A DNA stretch of 64,000 nt from Flavipsychrobacter sp. (GCA_016787265.1 JAEUVF010000014.1:1-64000), one strand, 5' to 3'. Positions 26,253-34,708 are shown, counted from the stretch's first letter. The notes: a model not told the origin generated them from the sequence alone. A program made the numbers and translations.

Positions 26253-27581
26253 TTAATGGGCGCTTGGTGATGGAATAGGAGTTTCGGTTATGGGTAGAGG
26301 TTTGATCCGCAGGGTGGCCATCGCGGCTAAAAACAGCAAACCTGCAGCAAAGAAGATGGCATTACCTGGCGCACTGTTCAACATATTTTCATACACCCAT
26401 CCAAAGCTAAGGGTCTGCAGGATCATCGGTATCACAATCATCATGTTGATGATACCCATATAAACTCCATATTTTTCTTTTGGGATACTTCCTACTACCA
26501 TAACATAGGGTATTCCCATCATGCTGGCCCAGGCGATTCCAAATCCAACCATCGGAAGGAAAAGCAGGAAGGGCTGTTCAATGAAGGGGAAAATAAATAG
26601 TCCCAGGCTTGCCAGTAATAAACAGATTACATGCACCCATTTTGCTCCCCATTTTCTCGCCAGTACCACCAGTCCAAATGCTGAGATGAAAGTGACGATG
26701 TTGTAAAAGCCATTTACCTGTCCGGTTAGTACCACTGCATCTTCATAGGCGGGCCCACTGCTATCAGTTTTAAATACAGAAGCTGCAATGCTGAGTGATA
26801 CATATTGCCAGTAACAGAACATCGCATACCATTGAAAGAGATAAACCAGCGCCAGTTTCCACATGATCGGTGGCATGTGCCGGATGGCTTCTGTGATTTC
26901 CTTAAAGGGTTCAAAAAATCCTTTGGGGCGCGCTTTGAGTTCAGCTAGTTCTGCAGGTGTGGGTGGTATTTCCGGGGTGGTTAATACCGACCAGAGTACC
27001 GACAGGATGGAACAGACACCTCCAACAAAAAAAGAACCGTATACCCAGTAAGGAATGCCGGAAGATGAAGTGCCGGTAATGATATCTTTAAAAAAGCCGA
27101 GGGATAAATTCGCCAGTGTGATACCAAGACCGGTAAAGAAACTTTGTGTCAGGAATCCGGTGGGCTGCTGCCGGGCTGGAAGTTTGTCCGCAATAAATGC
27201 CCGGTAAGGTTCCATCGCGGTATTGTTGGCGGCATCCAGGATCCAGAGCAACCCGGCTGCCATCCACAAGGCCCGGCTAAAAGGGAAAGCAAATAAGCAG
27301 ATGCTGCAAAAGATGGCACCAATTAAAAAATAAGGTTTTCTTCTGCCCCAGCGGGGATGCCAGGTTCGATCGCTTAAGGCCCCAATTACCGGTTGAATGA
27401 GGAGCCCAGTCATAGGACCCGCCAGGTTAAGGATGGGTAGATCTTCCGGCTTGGCATCCAGGAAACTGTAAAGGGGATTGATAGCGGTCTGTTGCAGGCC
27501 AAAACTATATTGAATGCCGAAGAAGCCTACATTCATATTGATGATTTGCCAGAAACTCAGCGAGGGTTTTTGAAGCTGCAT
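26253..27581 (-). CDS. SLC45/GPH-type MFS sugar transporter
   Basis: This is an inner membrane sugar/H+ symporter with 12 predicted transmembrane helices and about 442 residues from the ATG at 27581. An in-frame start at 27617 would add 12 residues. The cytoplasmic loop motif GALSDRTWHPRWGRRKPY and its preceding PVIGALSD match the sucrose/maltose transporter (SUT/SLC45) signature. MEPYRAF also appears as in that family. The gene is first in an operon with the GH100-like hydrolase and the sugar kinase. A LacI-type operator lies about 60 bases upstream. It likely imports sucrose, or a glucoside released in the periplasm. Confidence 0.85.
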   Translation of the reverse strand: MQLQKPSLSFWQIINMNVGFFGIQYSFGLQQTAINPLYSFLDAKPEDLPILNLAGPMTGLLIQPVIGALSDRTWHPRWGRRKPYFLIGAIFCSICLFAFPFSRALWMAAGLLWILDAANNTAMEPYRAFIADKLPARQQPTGFLTQSFFTGLGITLANLSLGFFKDIITGTSSSGIPYWVYGSFFVGGVCSILSVLWSVLTTPEIPPTPAELAELKARPKGFFEPFKEITEAIRHMPPIMWKLALVYLFQWYAMFCYWQYVSLSIAASVFKTDSSGPAYEDAVVLTGQVNGFYNIVTFISAFGLVVLARKWGAKWVHVICLLLASLGLFIFPFIEQPFLLFLPMVGFGIAWASMMGIPYVMVVGSIPKEKYGVYMGIINMMIVIPMILQTLSFGWVYENMLNSAPGNAIFFAAGLLFLAAMATLRIKPLPITETPIPSPSAH

Positions 27582-27641
27582 AAGCAATCGTTGGTACTTA
27601 AAAATAGGATTTCTCAAATCGCAGTAGCCCAGATCTCCACA

Positions 27642-27653
27642 GCAAACCGTTGC
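27642..27653. promoter_or_regulatory. candidate LacI-type operator between transporter operon and M23 gene
   Basis: GCAAACCGTTGC has GCAA/TTGC dyad symmetry and shares AAACCGTT with the operator in front of susC. It lies 61 bases upstream of the transporter start and 15 bases before the M23 peptidase start, overlapping that gene's promoter zone. Confidence 0.45.
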
Positions 27654-27655
27654 GT

Positions 27656-27663
27656 TATCTTTG
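27656..27663 (+). promoter_or_regulatory. -7 promoter box TATCTTTG of the M23 gene
   Basis: This is an exact TAnnTTTG match ending 4 bases before the ATG at 27668, implying a leaderless or nearly leaderless message. Confidence 0.55.
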
Positions 27664-27667
27664 TATC

Positions 27668-28357
27668 ATGATAAATCCCCTGATTGCCAGCCTTACCCGT
27701 AACCAAAGCAGTTTTCATCCCGTTGTTTCGTTTACTCCCGGTACGGATAAACTGGCGGCATTGAAGCTGACTCAAAATGGCGACTTACCGGAAGGTATAG
27801 CCGATGACCTGGGGCGATTTGTATCCTTTATGGAAAGCCTTCGCGAAGAAAAACAAGCCCGTTACCTGATTGGTGGCTATAATGAACTGCGGTTCATGTA
27901 CAGTCGAAGTGCCCTTTTTGATGAGGGAGCAGAGCCGCGTCGCCTGCATATTGGAACCGATATCTGGGGGCCAGTTGGAACACCGGTGTTCGCATTTATG
28001 GGTGGAATGGTGCATAGTATTGGCTGGAATGACCGGCTGGGTGATTATGGAGCTACAATTATTCTGCTGCACCAGCTGGATGGCATACCCTTTTATACTT
28101 TGTATGGGCATGTTTCAAAACGGGATATTGATTCGCTGGCACCCGGACAATACATCAACCGGGGCCAGGAACTGGCGCATTTTGGAGCGCCTGTTGAAAA
28201 TGGGCAATGGCCACCTCATCTTCATTTTCAACTGATAACAGATATGGGTTTGTATGAGGGGGATTTCCCTGGTGTGGTGCGGTACAGTGAGCGCGATCAA
28301 TGGTTGGCGAATTGTCCCGACCCGGATCTGATTCTGCAGCTGCATAAATTTTTGTAA
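27668..28357 (+). CDS. M23 (LytM-type) peptidase
   Basis: This is a 229-residue zinc endopeptidase-like protein. The LytM ligands are visible: HIGTD (first His and Asp, near 97-101) and the HLHF motif in WPPHLHFQL (near 181-184), with LYGHVSKRD preceding. Unlike most M23 cell-wall hydrolases it lacks a signal peptide or membrane anchor from the chosen ATG. It may therefore act in the cytoplasm, or on export by another route. A TTG at 27650 is an upstream alternative but falls inside the promoter box. It stands alone, divergent from the sugar transporter operon. Confidence 0.8.
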   Translation: MINPLIASLTRNQSSFHPVVSFTPGTDKLAALKLTQNGDLPEGIADDLGRFVSFMESLREEKQARYLIGGYNELRFMYSRSALFDEGAEPRRLHIGTDIWGPVGTPVFAFMGGMVHSIGWNDRLGDYGATIILLHQLDGIPFYTLYGHVSKRDIDSLAPGQYINRGQELAHFGAPVENGQWPPHLHFQLITDMGLYEGDFPGVVRYSERDQWLANCPDPDLILQLHKFL

Positions 28358-28461
28358 AGCCTGATTTCCTATGTAATAAAAAGTTTAATTTCAGTGTCCT
28401 GCCCTTGCTCCTGATTAGCTGGCATCCGCCCCGTTTATTTCCTAACAATTAACCAATCGTT

Positions 28462-29667
28462 ATGGCATTTAACATCCTGGATGCAGCAAAATCCTTCATC
28501 ACACCTGAGCTTATCGGCAAGGCTGCCGGTTATCTGCAGGAATCAGAATCCTCCGTTGGTAAGGCAGTTTCCGGACTTTTACCAGCCAGTTTATTAGGCA
28601 TCACCCAAAAAGCAGAAACCGGTGGTGGAAACATGATCATGGACCTCGCGAAGCAGGCCATGAACAGTGGTATATTAGGAAATCTGGAAAACGCATTTAA
28701 TCCCGGTGGTGGAGGCGTTCCGGATCATTCACCCGGAATTTTGCACAGTATTTTTGGTGATAAAGTGGGCAGTATTGCCAATGCAATTGCTTCCTTTGCA
28801 GGGATCAAAGGATCTTCTGCAGCTTCTCTCTTAGGTTCAATCGCACCCATGGTAATGGGCTTCCTGGGTAAACATGCTACGGAGAATGGACTCTCCGCAT
28901 CAGGATTAAGTTCTTTACTTAGCAATCAGAAATCCGGTTTTCTGAATGCATTGCCGGCAGGTCTAAACATTGGAAACATTTTAGGCATTACCAGTAGTGC
29001 TCCCCGACCAGCTGTTCCTCAATTGGAAGAACCTAAAAAATCAGGTTCCTGGTTGATGCCCCTGGTATTGGGTTTGGCAGCTGTTGCGCTGTTACTGTAC
29101 CTGTTTAAAGGCTGTGGAGGAGGAGAGCATAAAGAGGAGGTGGTGATGGAAACGCCTGCCCCGGTTGAACCAGCGCCAGCTGCTCCTATAACGCCACCAG
29201 CGCGGGAATCACTTAAAGTAAAACTGGCAGATGGTACCGAAATTGACGCGTACAAGGGTGGTATTGAAGATAAACTGGTTGCCTGTCTGAATGATGCAGC
29301 CTGTGTAGCCGGAAGGGATCAGTGGTTTGATTTTGATAATCTCAATTTTGAAACCGGCAGTGCAAGACTGACGGCTGAAAGTATAGCTCAGATCCGAAAC
29401 ATTGTAGCCATTCTCAAAGCATATCCTGCTGCCAAAATAAAAATCGGTGGCTATACTGATAAAGTAGGCAATGACGCGGATAATAAAAAACTGTCGCAGG
29501 AGAGAGCCGATGCCGTGTTGGCTGAAATCAAGAAAGAAGGAGCGAATGCAGCTCAGTTGGTTGGAGCCGAAGGCTATGGTGAAGAGCTGGCTAAAGTAGC
29601 AGAAACTGCGAGTGATGAAGAACGTAGAGTGGATCGCAGGATCTCGGTTCAGTTAAGAGAGAAATAA
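28462..29667 (+). CDS. DUF937 + OmpA-domain membrane protein
   Basis: This is a 401-residue protein with three parts. The N-terminal helical DUF937/YidB-like region (about 1-180) has repeated GLLPASLLGI- and SLLGSIAPMVMGFLGK-type helices. One transmembrane helix follows (near 194-212, LMPLVLGLAAVALLLYLF), with a Pro/Ala-rich spacer. The OmpA C-like peptidoglycan-binding domain spans about 285-401 (FDFDNLNFETGSARLT, GGYTDKVGNDADNKKLSQ, ERRVDRRISV). DUF937 would sit in the cytoplasm and the OmpA domain in the periplasm, linking an inner membrane protein to the cell wall. It has no signal peptide. It is a single-gene transcription unit closed by a strong terminator. Confidence 0.85.
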   Translation: MAFNILDAAKSFITPELIGKAAGYLQESESSVGKAVSGLLPASLLGITQKAETGGGNMIMDLAKQAMNSGILGNLENAFNPGGGGVPDHSPGILHSIFGDKVGSIANAIASFAGIKGSSAASLLGSIAPMVMGFLGKHATENGLSASGLSSLLSNQKSGFLNALPAGLNIGNILGITSSAPRPAVPQLEEPKKSGSWLMPLVLGLAAVALLLYLFKGCGGGEHKEEVVMETPAPVEPAPAAPITPPARESLKVKLADGTEIDAYKGGIEDKLVACLNDAACVAGRDQWFDFDNLNFETGSARLTAESIAQIRNIVAILKAYPAAKIKIGGYTDKVGNDADNKKLSQERADAVLAEIKKEGANAAQLVGAEGYGEELAKVAETASDEERRVDRRISVQLREK

Positions 29668-29671
29668 GTAT

Positions 29672-29712
29672 AACCGGGACTGCCATCAATACCTGGCAGT
29701 CCCGGTTTTTTT
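29672..29712 (+). terminator. bidirectional intrinsic terminator
   Basis: A perfect 14-bp stem (29672-29685 with 29694-29707) and an 8-base loop are followed by a run of seven T. It ends the OmpA-type gene and lies directly beyond the stop of the convergent NmrA-like gene. Confidence 0.9.
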
Positions 29713-30609
29713 CTATTGAGCTGCTTCAAATGCGGCTTTGAATTGCGGAAGGAAGGCTTCAAAGGAAGTATTACCCTTTACTTTTACTGTATCTGTTTGA
29801 TAATCTTCAAACATTTTTCCACTTCGGATGGCTGTTCCCATTTCCACATAATTACGGGCATTTTCTGCCGGCAGTCCTGCTCCCAGCAGACCCTGTTCGG
29901 CCTGTTCATCTGTAAATACGATCCAGGGAAGTTCCGGTTTGCCAATAGCGTTTCCAATTTTTTGCGCGATCTCCTGGCTGTTCAGTTCATCACTTACCAG
30001 ATACTGAACCGTGAAACCAGAAAAATCCAATTGCTGTAAGGCACTTGCTGCGGCGGATGCAATATCATCAGTTGATGACATGATCAGCTTGTCTTCATTG
30101 CCTCCAAAATTACTGCCAATGATTCCGGCATTTTTGATCATTGAAAGGTTACCAAAGAAATTGTAATAAAAATAACCGGGGCGTAAGGATAGCAGATTCA
30201 ATCCTGGTACAGCTCTCAATGTCTGCTCAGCGCGGTACAGTCCACTTACCGGGCCACAACCATCGGGCATATGCGCACCTATGCTGCTTAATAAAACGGC
30301 GTGTTTAACACCTGCTTCCTGAAGGGCAGTTGCATAGTTTTTTCCTACCTGTCCGATTGCTTCTTTCCAGTTTGCAGGATTCCAGATAGGAGGAATCATT
30401 AGGTATACAGCGTCTGCTCCTTTAAAGGCCTTGCTTAAAAAAGCGCTGTCCTCTACTGAGCCGATAGCTGTTTTTGCTCCTGCTGCTGAGAGCTCTTGCA
30501 GGTTTGCTTCAGATCTTCCTATAACCGTTACCTGGTGACCTGCTTTCAATAAGTGTAGCGCTAAGGGCCTGGTAATATGGCCGGCGCCACCTGTTAATAC
30601 GTAGTTCAT
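29713..30609 (-). CDS. NmrA-like NAD(P)-binding reductase
   Basis: This is a 298-residue atypical short-chain dehydrogenase with an N-terminal Rossmann motif, TGGAGHITRPLALHLL (GxxGxxxxxxA-type, near 6-21). An acidic or basic cofactor-choosing residue (R32 in VIGRSE) suggests NADP. Further family features are DAVYLMIPP and VLLSSIGAH. NmrA-type proteins are quinone oxidoreductases or redox sensors. The gene lies 40 bases downstream of a MarR regulator, and the same 13-base operator stands in front of both. It probably responds to electrophiles or phenolics through that regulator, which is inference. Confidence 0.85.
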   Translation of the reverse strand: MNYVLTGGAGHITRPLALHLLKAGHQVTVIGRSEANLQELSAAGAKTAIGSVEDSAFLSKAFKGADAVYLMIPPIWNPANWKEAIGQVGKNYATALQEAGVKHAVLLSSIGAHMPDGCGPVSGLYRAEQTLRAVPGLNLLSLRPGYFYYNFFGNLSMIKNAGIIGSNFGGNEDKLIMSSTDDIASAAASALQQLDFSGFTVQYLVSDELNSQEIAQKIGNAIGKPELPWIVFTDEQAEQGLLGAGLPAENARNYVEMGTAIRSGKMFEDYQTDTVKVKGNTSFEAFLPQFKAAFEAAQ

Positions 30610-30618
30610 GATTTGATA

Positions 30619-30631
30619 TTTGTATATGCAA
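30619..30631. promoter_or_regulatory. MarR-type operator before the NmrA-like gene
   Basis: TTTGTATATGCAA contains TTG-N6-CAA dyad symmetry. The identical 13-mer is found before the marR-type gene at 31097-31109. It lies 10 bases upstream of the NmrA-like start. Confidence 0.65.
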
Positions 30632-30649
30632 TTAATAAATGAAAAAAAA

Positions 30650-31078
30650 TTAAGGTAGTTGGTCGTTGATGCGGTTGATAGATTTTACAAGACGGCTGGC
30701 CTCTTCTTCATTGATCAGCGACTGGTATTTTTCCTGGAATTCGCGGGTGCAGTTTTTCATTTGGGGATAGAGTTCTTTCGCTTTGGGGGTAGGATAGATA
30801 TTAGTGAGTTTACCTTCGGTAGTCCGGACTACCAATTTCTTCTCTTCAAGCTTTTCCAGCAGGCGGGTAACGGTACTGGGACTCAATTGCAGCTCTTCTG
30901 CAGCATAGCCAGGTTGTACACCGGGTTCATCCAATACCAGCATTAAAAGGTAAGCATGACTCGGTGCGAGTCCCAATTTTTTCCAGCTCTCCATGGCGAG
31001 TTTCTCAATCTTCCTCGCCAGGGCATTACTGGAAAAATAAATACACTGATGATACCTGCTTTCAGATGCTTTCACCAA
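30650..31078 (-). CDS. MarR-family transcriptional regulator
   Basis: This is a 142-residue winged-helix regulator. The recognition helix lies in AAEELQLSPSTVTRLLEKLE (residues 59-78), and the wing follows (KKLVVRTTEGKLTNIYPT). N- and C-terminal helices form the dimer. The frame has no ATG before residue 29, so translation starts at TTG 31078 or GTG 31075, both within a few bases of the predicted transcription start. The message is probably leaderless. It is expected to repress itself and the downstream NmrA-like gene through identical operators, with the upstream operator covering the -33 element. Confidence 0.87.
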   Translation of the reverse strand: MVKASESRYHQCIYFSSNALARKIEKLAMESWKKLGLAPSHAYLLMLVLDEPGVQPGYAAEELQLSPSTVTRLLEKLEEKKLVVRTTEGKLTNIYPTPKAKELYPQMKNCTREFQEKYQSLINEEEASRLVKSINRINDQLP

Positions 31079-31079
31079 A

Positions 31080-31112
31080 CAAAGATAGAGATATTGTTTG
31101 TATATGCAAATA
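31080..31112 (-). promoter_or_regulatory. complete Bacteroidota promoter with overlapping MarR operator
   Basis: On the minus strand TTTG is followed by 19 bases and TATCTTTG, a full match to the TTTG/N19-21/TAnnTTTG consensus. The MarR-type 13-mer (31097-31109) covers the -33 TTTG, so bound repressor would block sigma factor access. Confidence 0.7.
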
Positions 31113-31148
31113 AATATTTCAGGTGCGGCTTAAGAATCACTTTTTTGC

Positions 31149-31162
31149 TTGATTTACATCAT
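31149..31162. promoter_or_regulatory. FNR/CRP-type site upstream of the glucan phosphorylase homologue
   Basis: TTGATTTACATCAT matches TTGAT-N4-ATCAA at nine of ten positions and has the TGA-N6-TCA spacing of the CRP/FNR family. It lies about 90 bases before the start at 31252. Confidence 0.45.
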
Positions 31163-31251
31163 GGGATTGTTCCCTGTACTGGCTTACCTTTCACAATTAA
31201 TATTTCACTATAAGTAGCCTATTCGCAGCGAAACATAAAAACACGATCAGC

Positions 31252-32907
31252 ATGAAATTTGAATTTCAACATCCCTATACAATTGGAAAAGGCTACGAAA
31301 AACCGGTAGCTTATTTCTGCATGGAATATGCTATTCATCAGCCCTTAAAAACCTATGCGGGTGGATTGGGATACCTGGCAGGTTCACACCTGCGCAGCGC
31401 CTATGAGTTGAAACAAAATATGGTGGGCATTGGTATTTTATGGAAGTATGGATATTATGACCAGGTCCGTAAACAGGATCAATCCATGTATGTGTTGTTC
31501 CAGGAAAAAGTGTACGGCTTTCTGCAAAAAACGGATATCAAATTTACCATCCAGATTTCGGGTCATGATGTGTGGGTCACCGCTTACTACCTGCCTCCTG
31601 AAATTTTCAAAACCGCGCCTGTTTTTTTCTTAAGTACGGATCTGCCGGAAAACGATTACCTCGGTAAAACCATTTCACATCATCTGTATGATTCAAATCC
31701 GGAAACCACGATTGCTGCTGCCATCCTGCTGGGATATGGGGGTGCCCGCTTATTGGAAGAATTGAACTGGCTGCCGGAAATGTATCACCTGAATGAATCG
31801 CATGCATTGCCGCTTGCATTTTATCTCTATGAAAAATACAAATCAGTTGAAGCGGTAAAAAAACGCCTGGTATTTACCAATCATACCCCTGAGCCTGGAG
31901 GCAATCGGGTTTCAGATATTTACCTGCTTCAGAAGTTCGGTTTTTTCAATAACATTCCCTTACCGGAGCTGAGAAGCATTACCGGTGTTCAGGAAGATCA
32001 GTTCAATCATACCCTGGTTGCGTTGCGTTTGGCTGGCCTGGCTAATGGTGTTTCAAAATTGCACCTTCAGACACTTCGGGAAATGTGGCAGGGTGCAGAA
32101 GGTATTTGCAATATGATTTCTATTACGAATGCGCAAAGTTTCACTTACTGGGCTGATTTCAAAATGTACCAGGTAGTATCCAATGAAAATGATGCCGCCA
32201 TAGAAGATCTGAAAAAACATCGCAAATGCCGTTTATTTGAAGAGGTCGCAGAGCAGGCAGGAGAAATATATAAAGATGATATTTTCACGATAGTTTTTGC
32301 GAAACGGTTTGTTGGATATAAAAGAGCAGAGTTGTTACTCACCAATATGGAACGTTTTCATAAGTTGGTTAGTAATGCGGACATGCCAGTTCAGATAATC
32401 TGGGCAGGCAAACCCCACCCGATGGATTATACCGGCATTGCTTCCTTTGATAAAATTGTCAATCTCTGTAAAACCTATACCAACTGTTCAATTCTTACCG
32501 GCTATGAACTGAAACTCTCCCGAATACTGAAACAGGGAGCCGATCTCTGGTTGAATGTACCCCGCATGGGTCATGAGGCCTCGGGTACCAGTGGGATGTC
32601 TGCCGCCATGAACGGGGCAGTTAATCTTTCCATTCCGGATGGATGGTTCCCTGAGTTTGTCAGAGACAAAGAAAATGGCTTTGTTATACCGTCCGCCGAC
32701 ACTTCTCTGCCGGAACATATCCAGGATGAAAAAGATGCCAATACCCTCTATGATCTTTTGGAAAAGGAAATACTCCCGATGTATTATCAGAATAAGAGCC
32801 GTTGGCTTGCTATTGTAAAAAACAGTATAAATTCCATTCTTCCGCAATTCGACAGTAACCGGATGGCGGTTGAGTATTATGAAAAACTTTATGGAGGCGC
32901 TGAATAA
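31252..32907 (+). CDS. short alpha-glucan phosphorylase homologue (GT35) lacking the PLP lysine
   Basis: This is a 551-residue member of the short-form GlgP/MalP family (phosphorolysis of glycogen or maltodextrin to glucose-1-phosphate). The body is well kept: VAYFCMEYAIHQPLKTYAGGLG near the N-terminus (in two parts), HLNESHALPLAF, FTNHTPEPGGN and FAKRFVGYKRAELL. The cofactor region reads HEASGTSGMSAAMNG, where phosphorylases normally have GT(S/G)(N/G)MK. The residue in the place of the Schiff-base lysine is Ser450 (codon at 32599). Without it PLP should not be held covalently, so normal phosphorolysis is doubtful. It may act as a glucosyltransferase-like or regulatory protein. A candidate FNR-type site precedes it. 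Confidence 0.85.
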   Translation: MKFEFQHPYTIGKGYEKPVAYFCMEYAIHQPLKTYAGGLGYLAGSHLRSAYELKQNMVGIGILWKYGYYDQVRKQDQSMYVLFQEKVYGFLQKTDIKFTIQISGHDVWVTAYYLPPEIFKTAPVFFLSTDLPENDYLGKTISHHLYDSNPETTIAAAILLGYGGARLLEELNWLPEMYHLNESHALPLAFYLYEKYKSVEAVKKRLVFTNHTPEPGGNRVSDIYLLQKFGFFNNIPLPELRSITGVQEDQFNHTLVALRLAGLANGVSKLHLQTLREMWQGAEGICNMISITNAQSFTYWADFKMYQVVSNENDAAIEDLKKHRKCRLFEEVAEQAGEIYKDDIFTIVFAKRFVGYKRAELLLTNMERFHKLVSNADMPVQIIWAGKPHPMDYTGIASFDKIVNLCKTYTNCSILTGYELKLSRILKQGADLWLNVPRMGHEASGTSGMSAAMNGAVNLSIPDGWFPEFVRDKENGFVIPSADTSLPEHIQDEKDANTLYDLLEKEILPMYYQNKSRWLAIVKNSINSILPQFDSNRMAVEYYEKLYGGAE

Positions 32908-32955
32908 AAGTTTTTGACTAATATTGACGTAGTAGGAAGTGAGAATAGATTGATT

Positions 32956-33996
32956 ATGAGCAACCCATTATTAGATCCGGGTTCCAACCCGATAGGTTCT
33001 GCGGAAAAAGAGTTTGAGAATAGTTTGCGCCCCCGGGAAATTGATGATTTTGCCGGACAGGCACAGATCATTGAAAACCTGAAAATCTTCATCAAGGCTG
33101 CTAAGATCCGGGGTGAAGCCCTCGATCATGTCCTGTTTCATGGTCCACCCGGTTTAGGTAAAACCACCCTGTCCAGGATTGTAGCCAATGAGATGGGAGT
33201 GCAGATTCGTGAAACATCCGGACCGGTGATTGAAAAGCCAGCCGACCTGGCTGGGCTCCTTACCAATCTGGAACCCAATGATGTGTTGTTTATTGATGAG
33301 ATTCATCGCCTGAGCACAGTGGTTGAAGAATATCTTTATGCGGCGATGGAAGATTACCGGATTGATATTATGATCGACAGCGGTCCAAATGCCCGTAGTA
33401 TTCAGATCAATCTGAATCCTTTCACCCTCATTGGTGCCACTACGCGGAGTGGATTATTGACAGCTCCTTTGTTGAGCCGATTCGCGATCAAATCACGTCT
33501 TGAATATTACAATGCTGGCACGCTGGAGAAAATCATTCGTCGCTCCGCTGCCTTATTAAATGCTCCCATTACCGATGATTCAGCTGCCGAGATTGCACGC
33601 CGGAGCCGGGGTACGCCAAGAATTGCCAATGGGTTGTTGCGCCGTGTGCGGGATTTTGCTATGGTCTTGAACGATGGACAACTTGATCTCGGAATCACAC
33701 AGCATGCACTCAAGGCCCTGAATGTGGATGAGCATGGTCTCGATGAAATGGATAACAGAATACTCTCTACCATTATTGAGAAGTTCAAAGGTGGCCCGGT
33801 TGGCATCACCACCATTGCAACGGCTGTAGGAGAGGAAGCAGGTACACTGGAAGAAGTGTATGAGCCTTTTTTGATACAGGAAGGATTTCTGCAACGTACG
33901 CCCAGGGGAAGAGAAGCGACTTTAAAAGCATATGAACACCTGGGAAAGCAACCCCGTACAGGTCACTCCCCAGGTTTGTTTGATTCATTTGTTTAA
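32956..33996 (+). CDS. ruvB: Holliday junction branch migration ATPase RuvB
   Basis: This is the AAA+ motor of the RuvABC resolvasome, 346 residues from the ATG at 32956. A TTG at 32914 is in frame, but the family normally starts close to the conserved [12 protein letters not shown]. Walker A is [10 protein letters not shown], Walker [11 protein letters not shown], sensor 1 GATTRSGLL. The C-terminal winged helix contains [10 protein letters not shown] and [10 protein letters not shown] with [17 protein letters not shown]. Every family motif is intact. It lies about 50 bases after the phosphorylase homologue and converges with the response regulator gene 7 bases further on. Confidence 0.97.
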   Translation: MSNPLLDPGSNPIGSAEKEFENSLRPREIDDFAGQAQIIENLKIFIKAAKIRGEALDHVLFHGPPGLGKTTLSRIVANEMGVQIRETSGPVIEKPADLAGLLTNLEPNDVLFIDEIHRLSTVVEEYLYAAMEDYRIDIMIDSGPNARSIQINLNPFTLIGATTRSGLLTAPLLSRFAIKSRLEYYNAGTLEKIIRRSAALLNAPITDDSAAEIARRSRGTPRIANGLLRRVRDFAMVLNDGQLDLGITQHALKALNVDEHGLDEMDNRILSTIIEKFKGGPVGITTIATAVGEEAGTLEEVYEPFLIQEGFLQRTPRGREATLKAYEHLGKQPRTGHSPGLFDSFV

Positions 33997-34003
33997 AGAC
34001 TGA

Positions 34004-34708
34004 TTATGCAGGCGTAGGTACAACCAGGCGGAATCCATTGCCGTGAATGTTCACGATTTCAATGCTGGAATCTTCTTTCAGATACTTCCTGAGTTTCGCG
34101 ATGTATACATCCATGCTCCGGCCATTGAAGTAGGTATCGCTACCCCAGATTTTTTTCAGGGCCTGCTCACGTGGCAACAGATCATTCATGTGCTCACAAA
34201 GCATTTTCAGTAACTCATTCTCCTTGGGCGACAAGGTTTGAGTTTGTCCGCTATGCGTAAGCTCTCTCAATTTTGGATTGAAATGGAAACTGCCAAGGTC
34301 AAATTCCTTGTTTTCCTGTTCCTTGTTCAGTTCCTCATTGCGCTTGAGGATAGCTTTGATCTTTAGCAACAACACTTCACTGTCGAAGGGCTTGGTGATA
34401 TAATCATCCGCACCCAGTTTATAACCCTGGATAATGTCTTCCTTCATGGTTTTGGCACTCAGGAAAAACAGGGGCACATCGGGGTCGATATCGCGGATCT
34501 CTTCTGCAAGACTGAAGCCATCCATGTTGGGCATCATAACGTCCAGCAGGCAGAGATCAAATTTTTCACGCTGAAAGGCTGCGAGACCCAGTCGGCCATC
34601 GCGTTCCAACACCACATCAAAATCATTTAATTCCAGGTAATTCTTCAACACCAGTCCGAGATTCTGATCGTCTTCACACAATAGTATTCTTGCTTTCTTA
34701 TCTTCCAT
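34004..34708 (-). CDS. orphan OmpR/PhoB-family response regulator
   Basis: This is a 234-residue two-component regulator from the ATG at 34708 (an ATG two codons earlier is possible). The receiver domain has acidic pocket residues in LLCEDDQN, phospho-acceptor Asp56 in LCLLDVMMPNMDG, and the Lys in YITKPF. The winged-helix DNA-binding domain covers about 138-231 (LSPKENELLKML, FNGRSMDVYIAKLRKYL, NIHGNGFRL). It resembles RprY-type regulators of Bacteroidota. No histidine kinase is next to it, so its partner is encoded elsewhere. The 200 bases upstream are the purine/pyrimidine inverted region shared with the GroES-like gene. Confidence 0.9.
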   Translation of the reverse strand: MEDKKARILLCEDDQNLGLVLKNYLELNDFDVVLERDGRLGLAAFQREKFDLCLLDVMMPNMDGFSLAEEIRDIDPDVPLFFLSAKTMKEDIIQGYKLGADDYITKPFDSEVLLLKIKAILKRNEELNKEQENKEFDLGSFHFNPKLRELTHSGQTQTLSPKENELLKMLCEHMNDLLPREQALKKIWGSDTYFNGRSMDVYIAKLRKYLKEDSSIEIVNIHGNGFRLVVPTPA

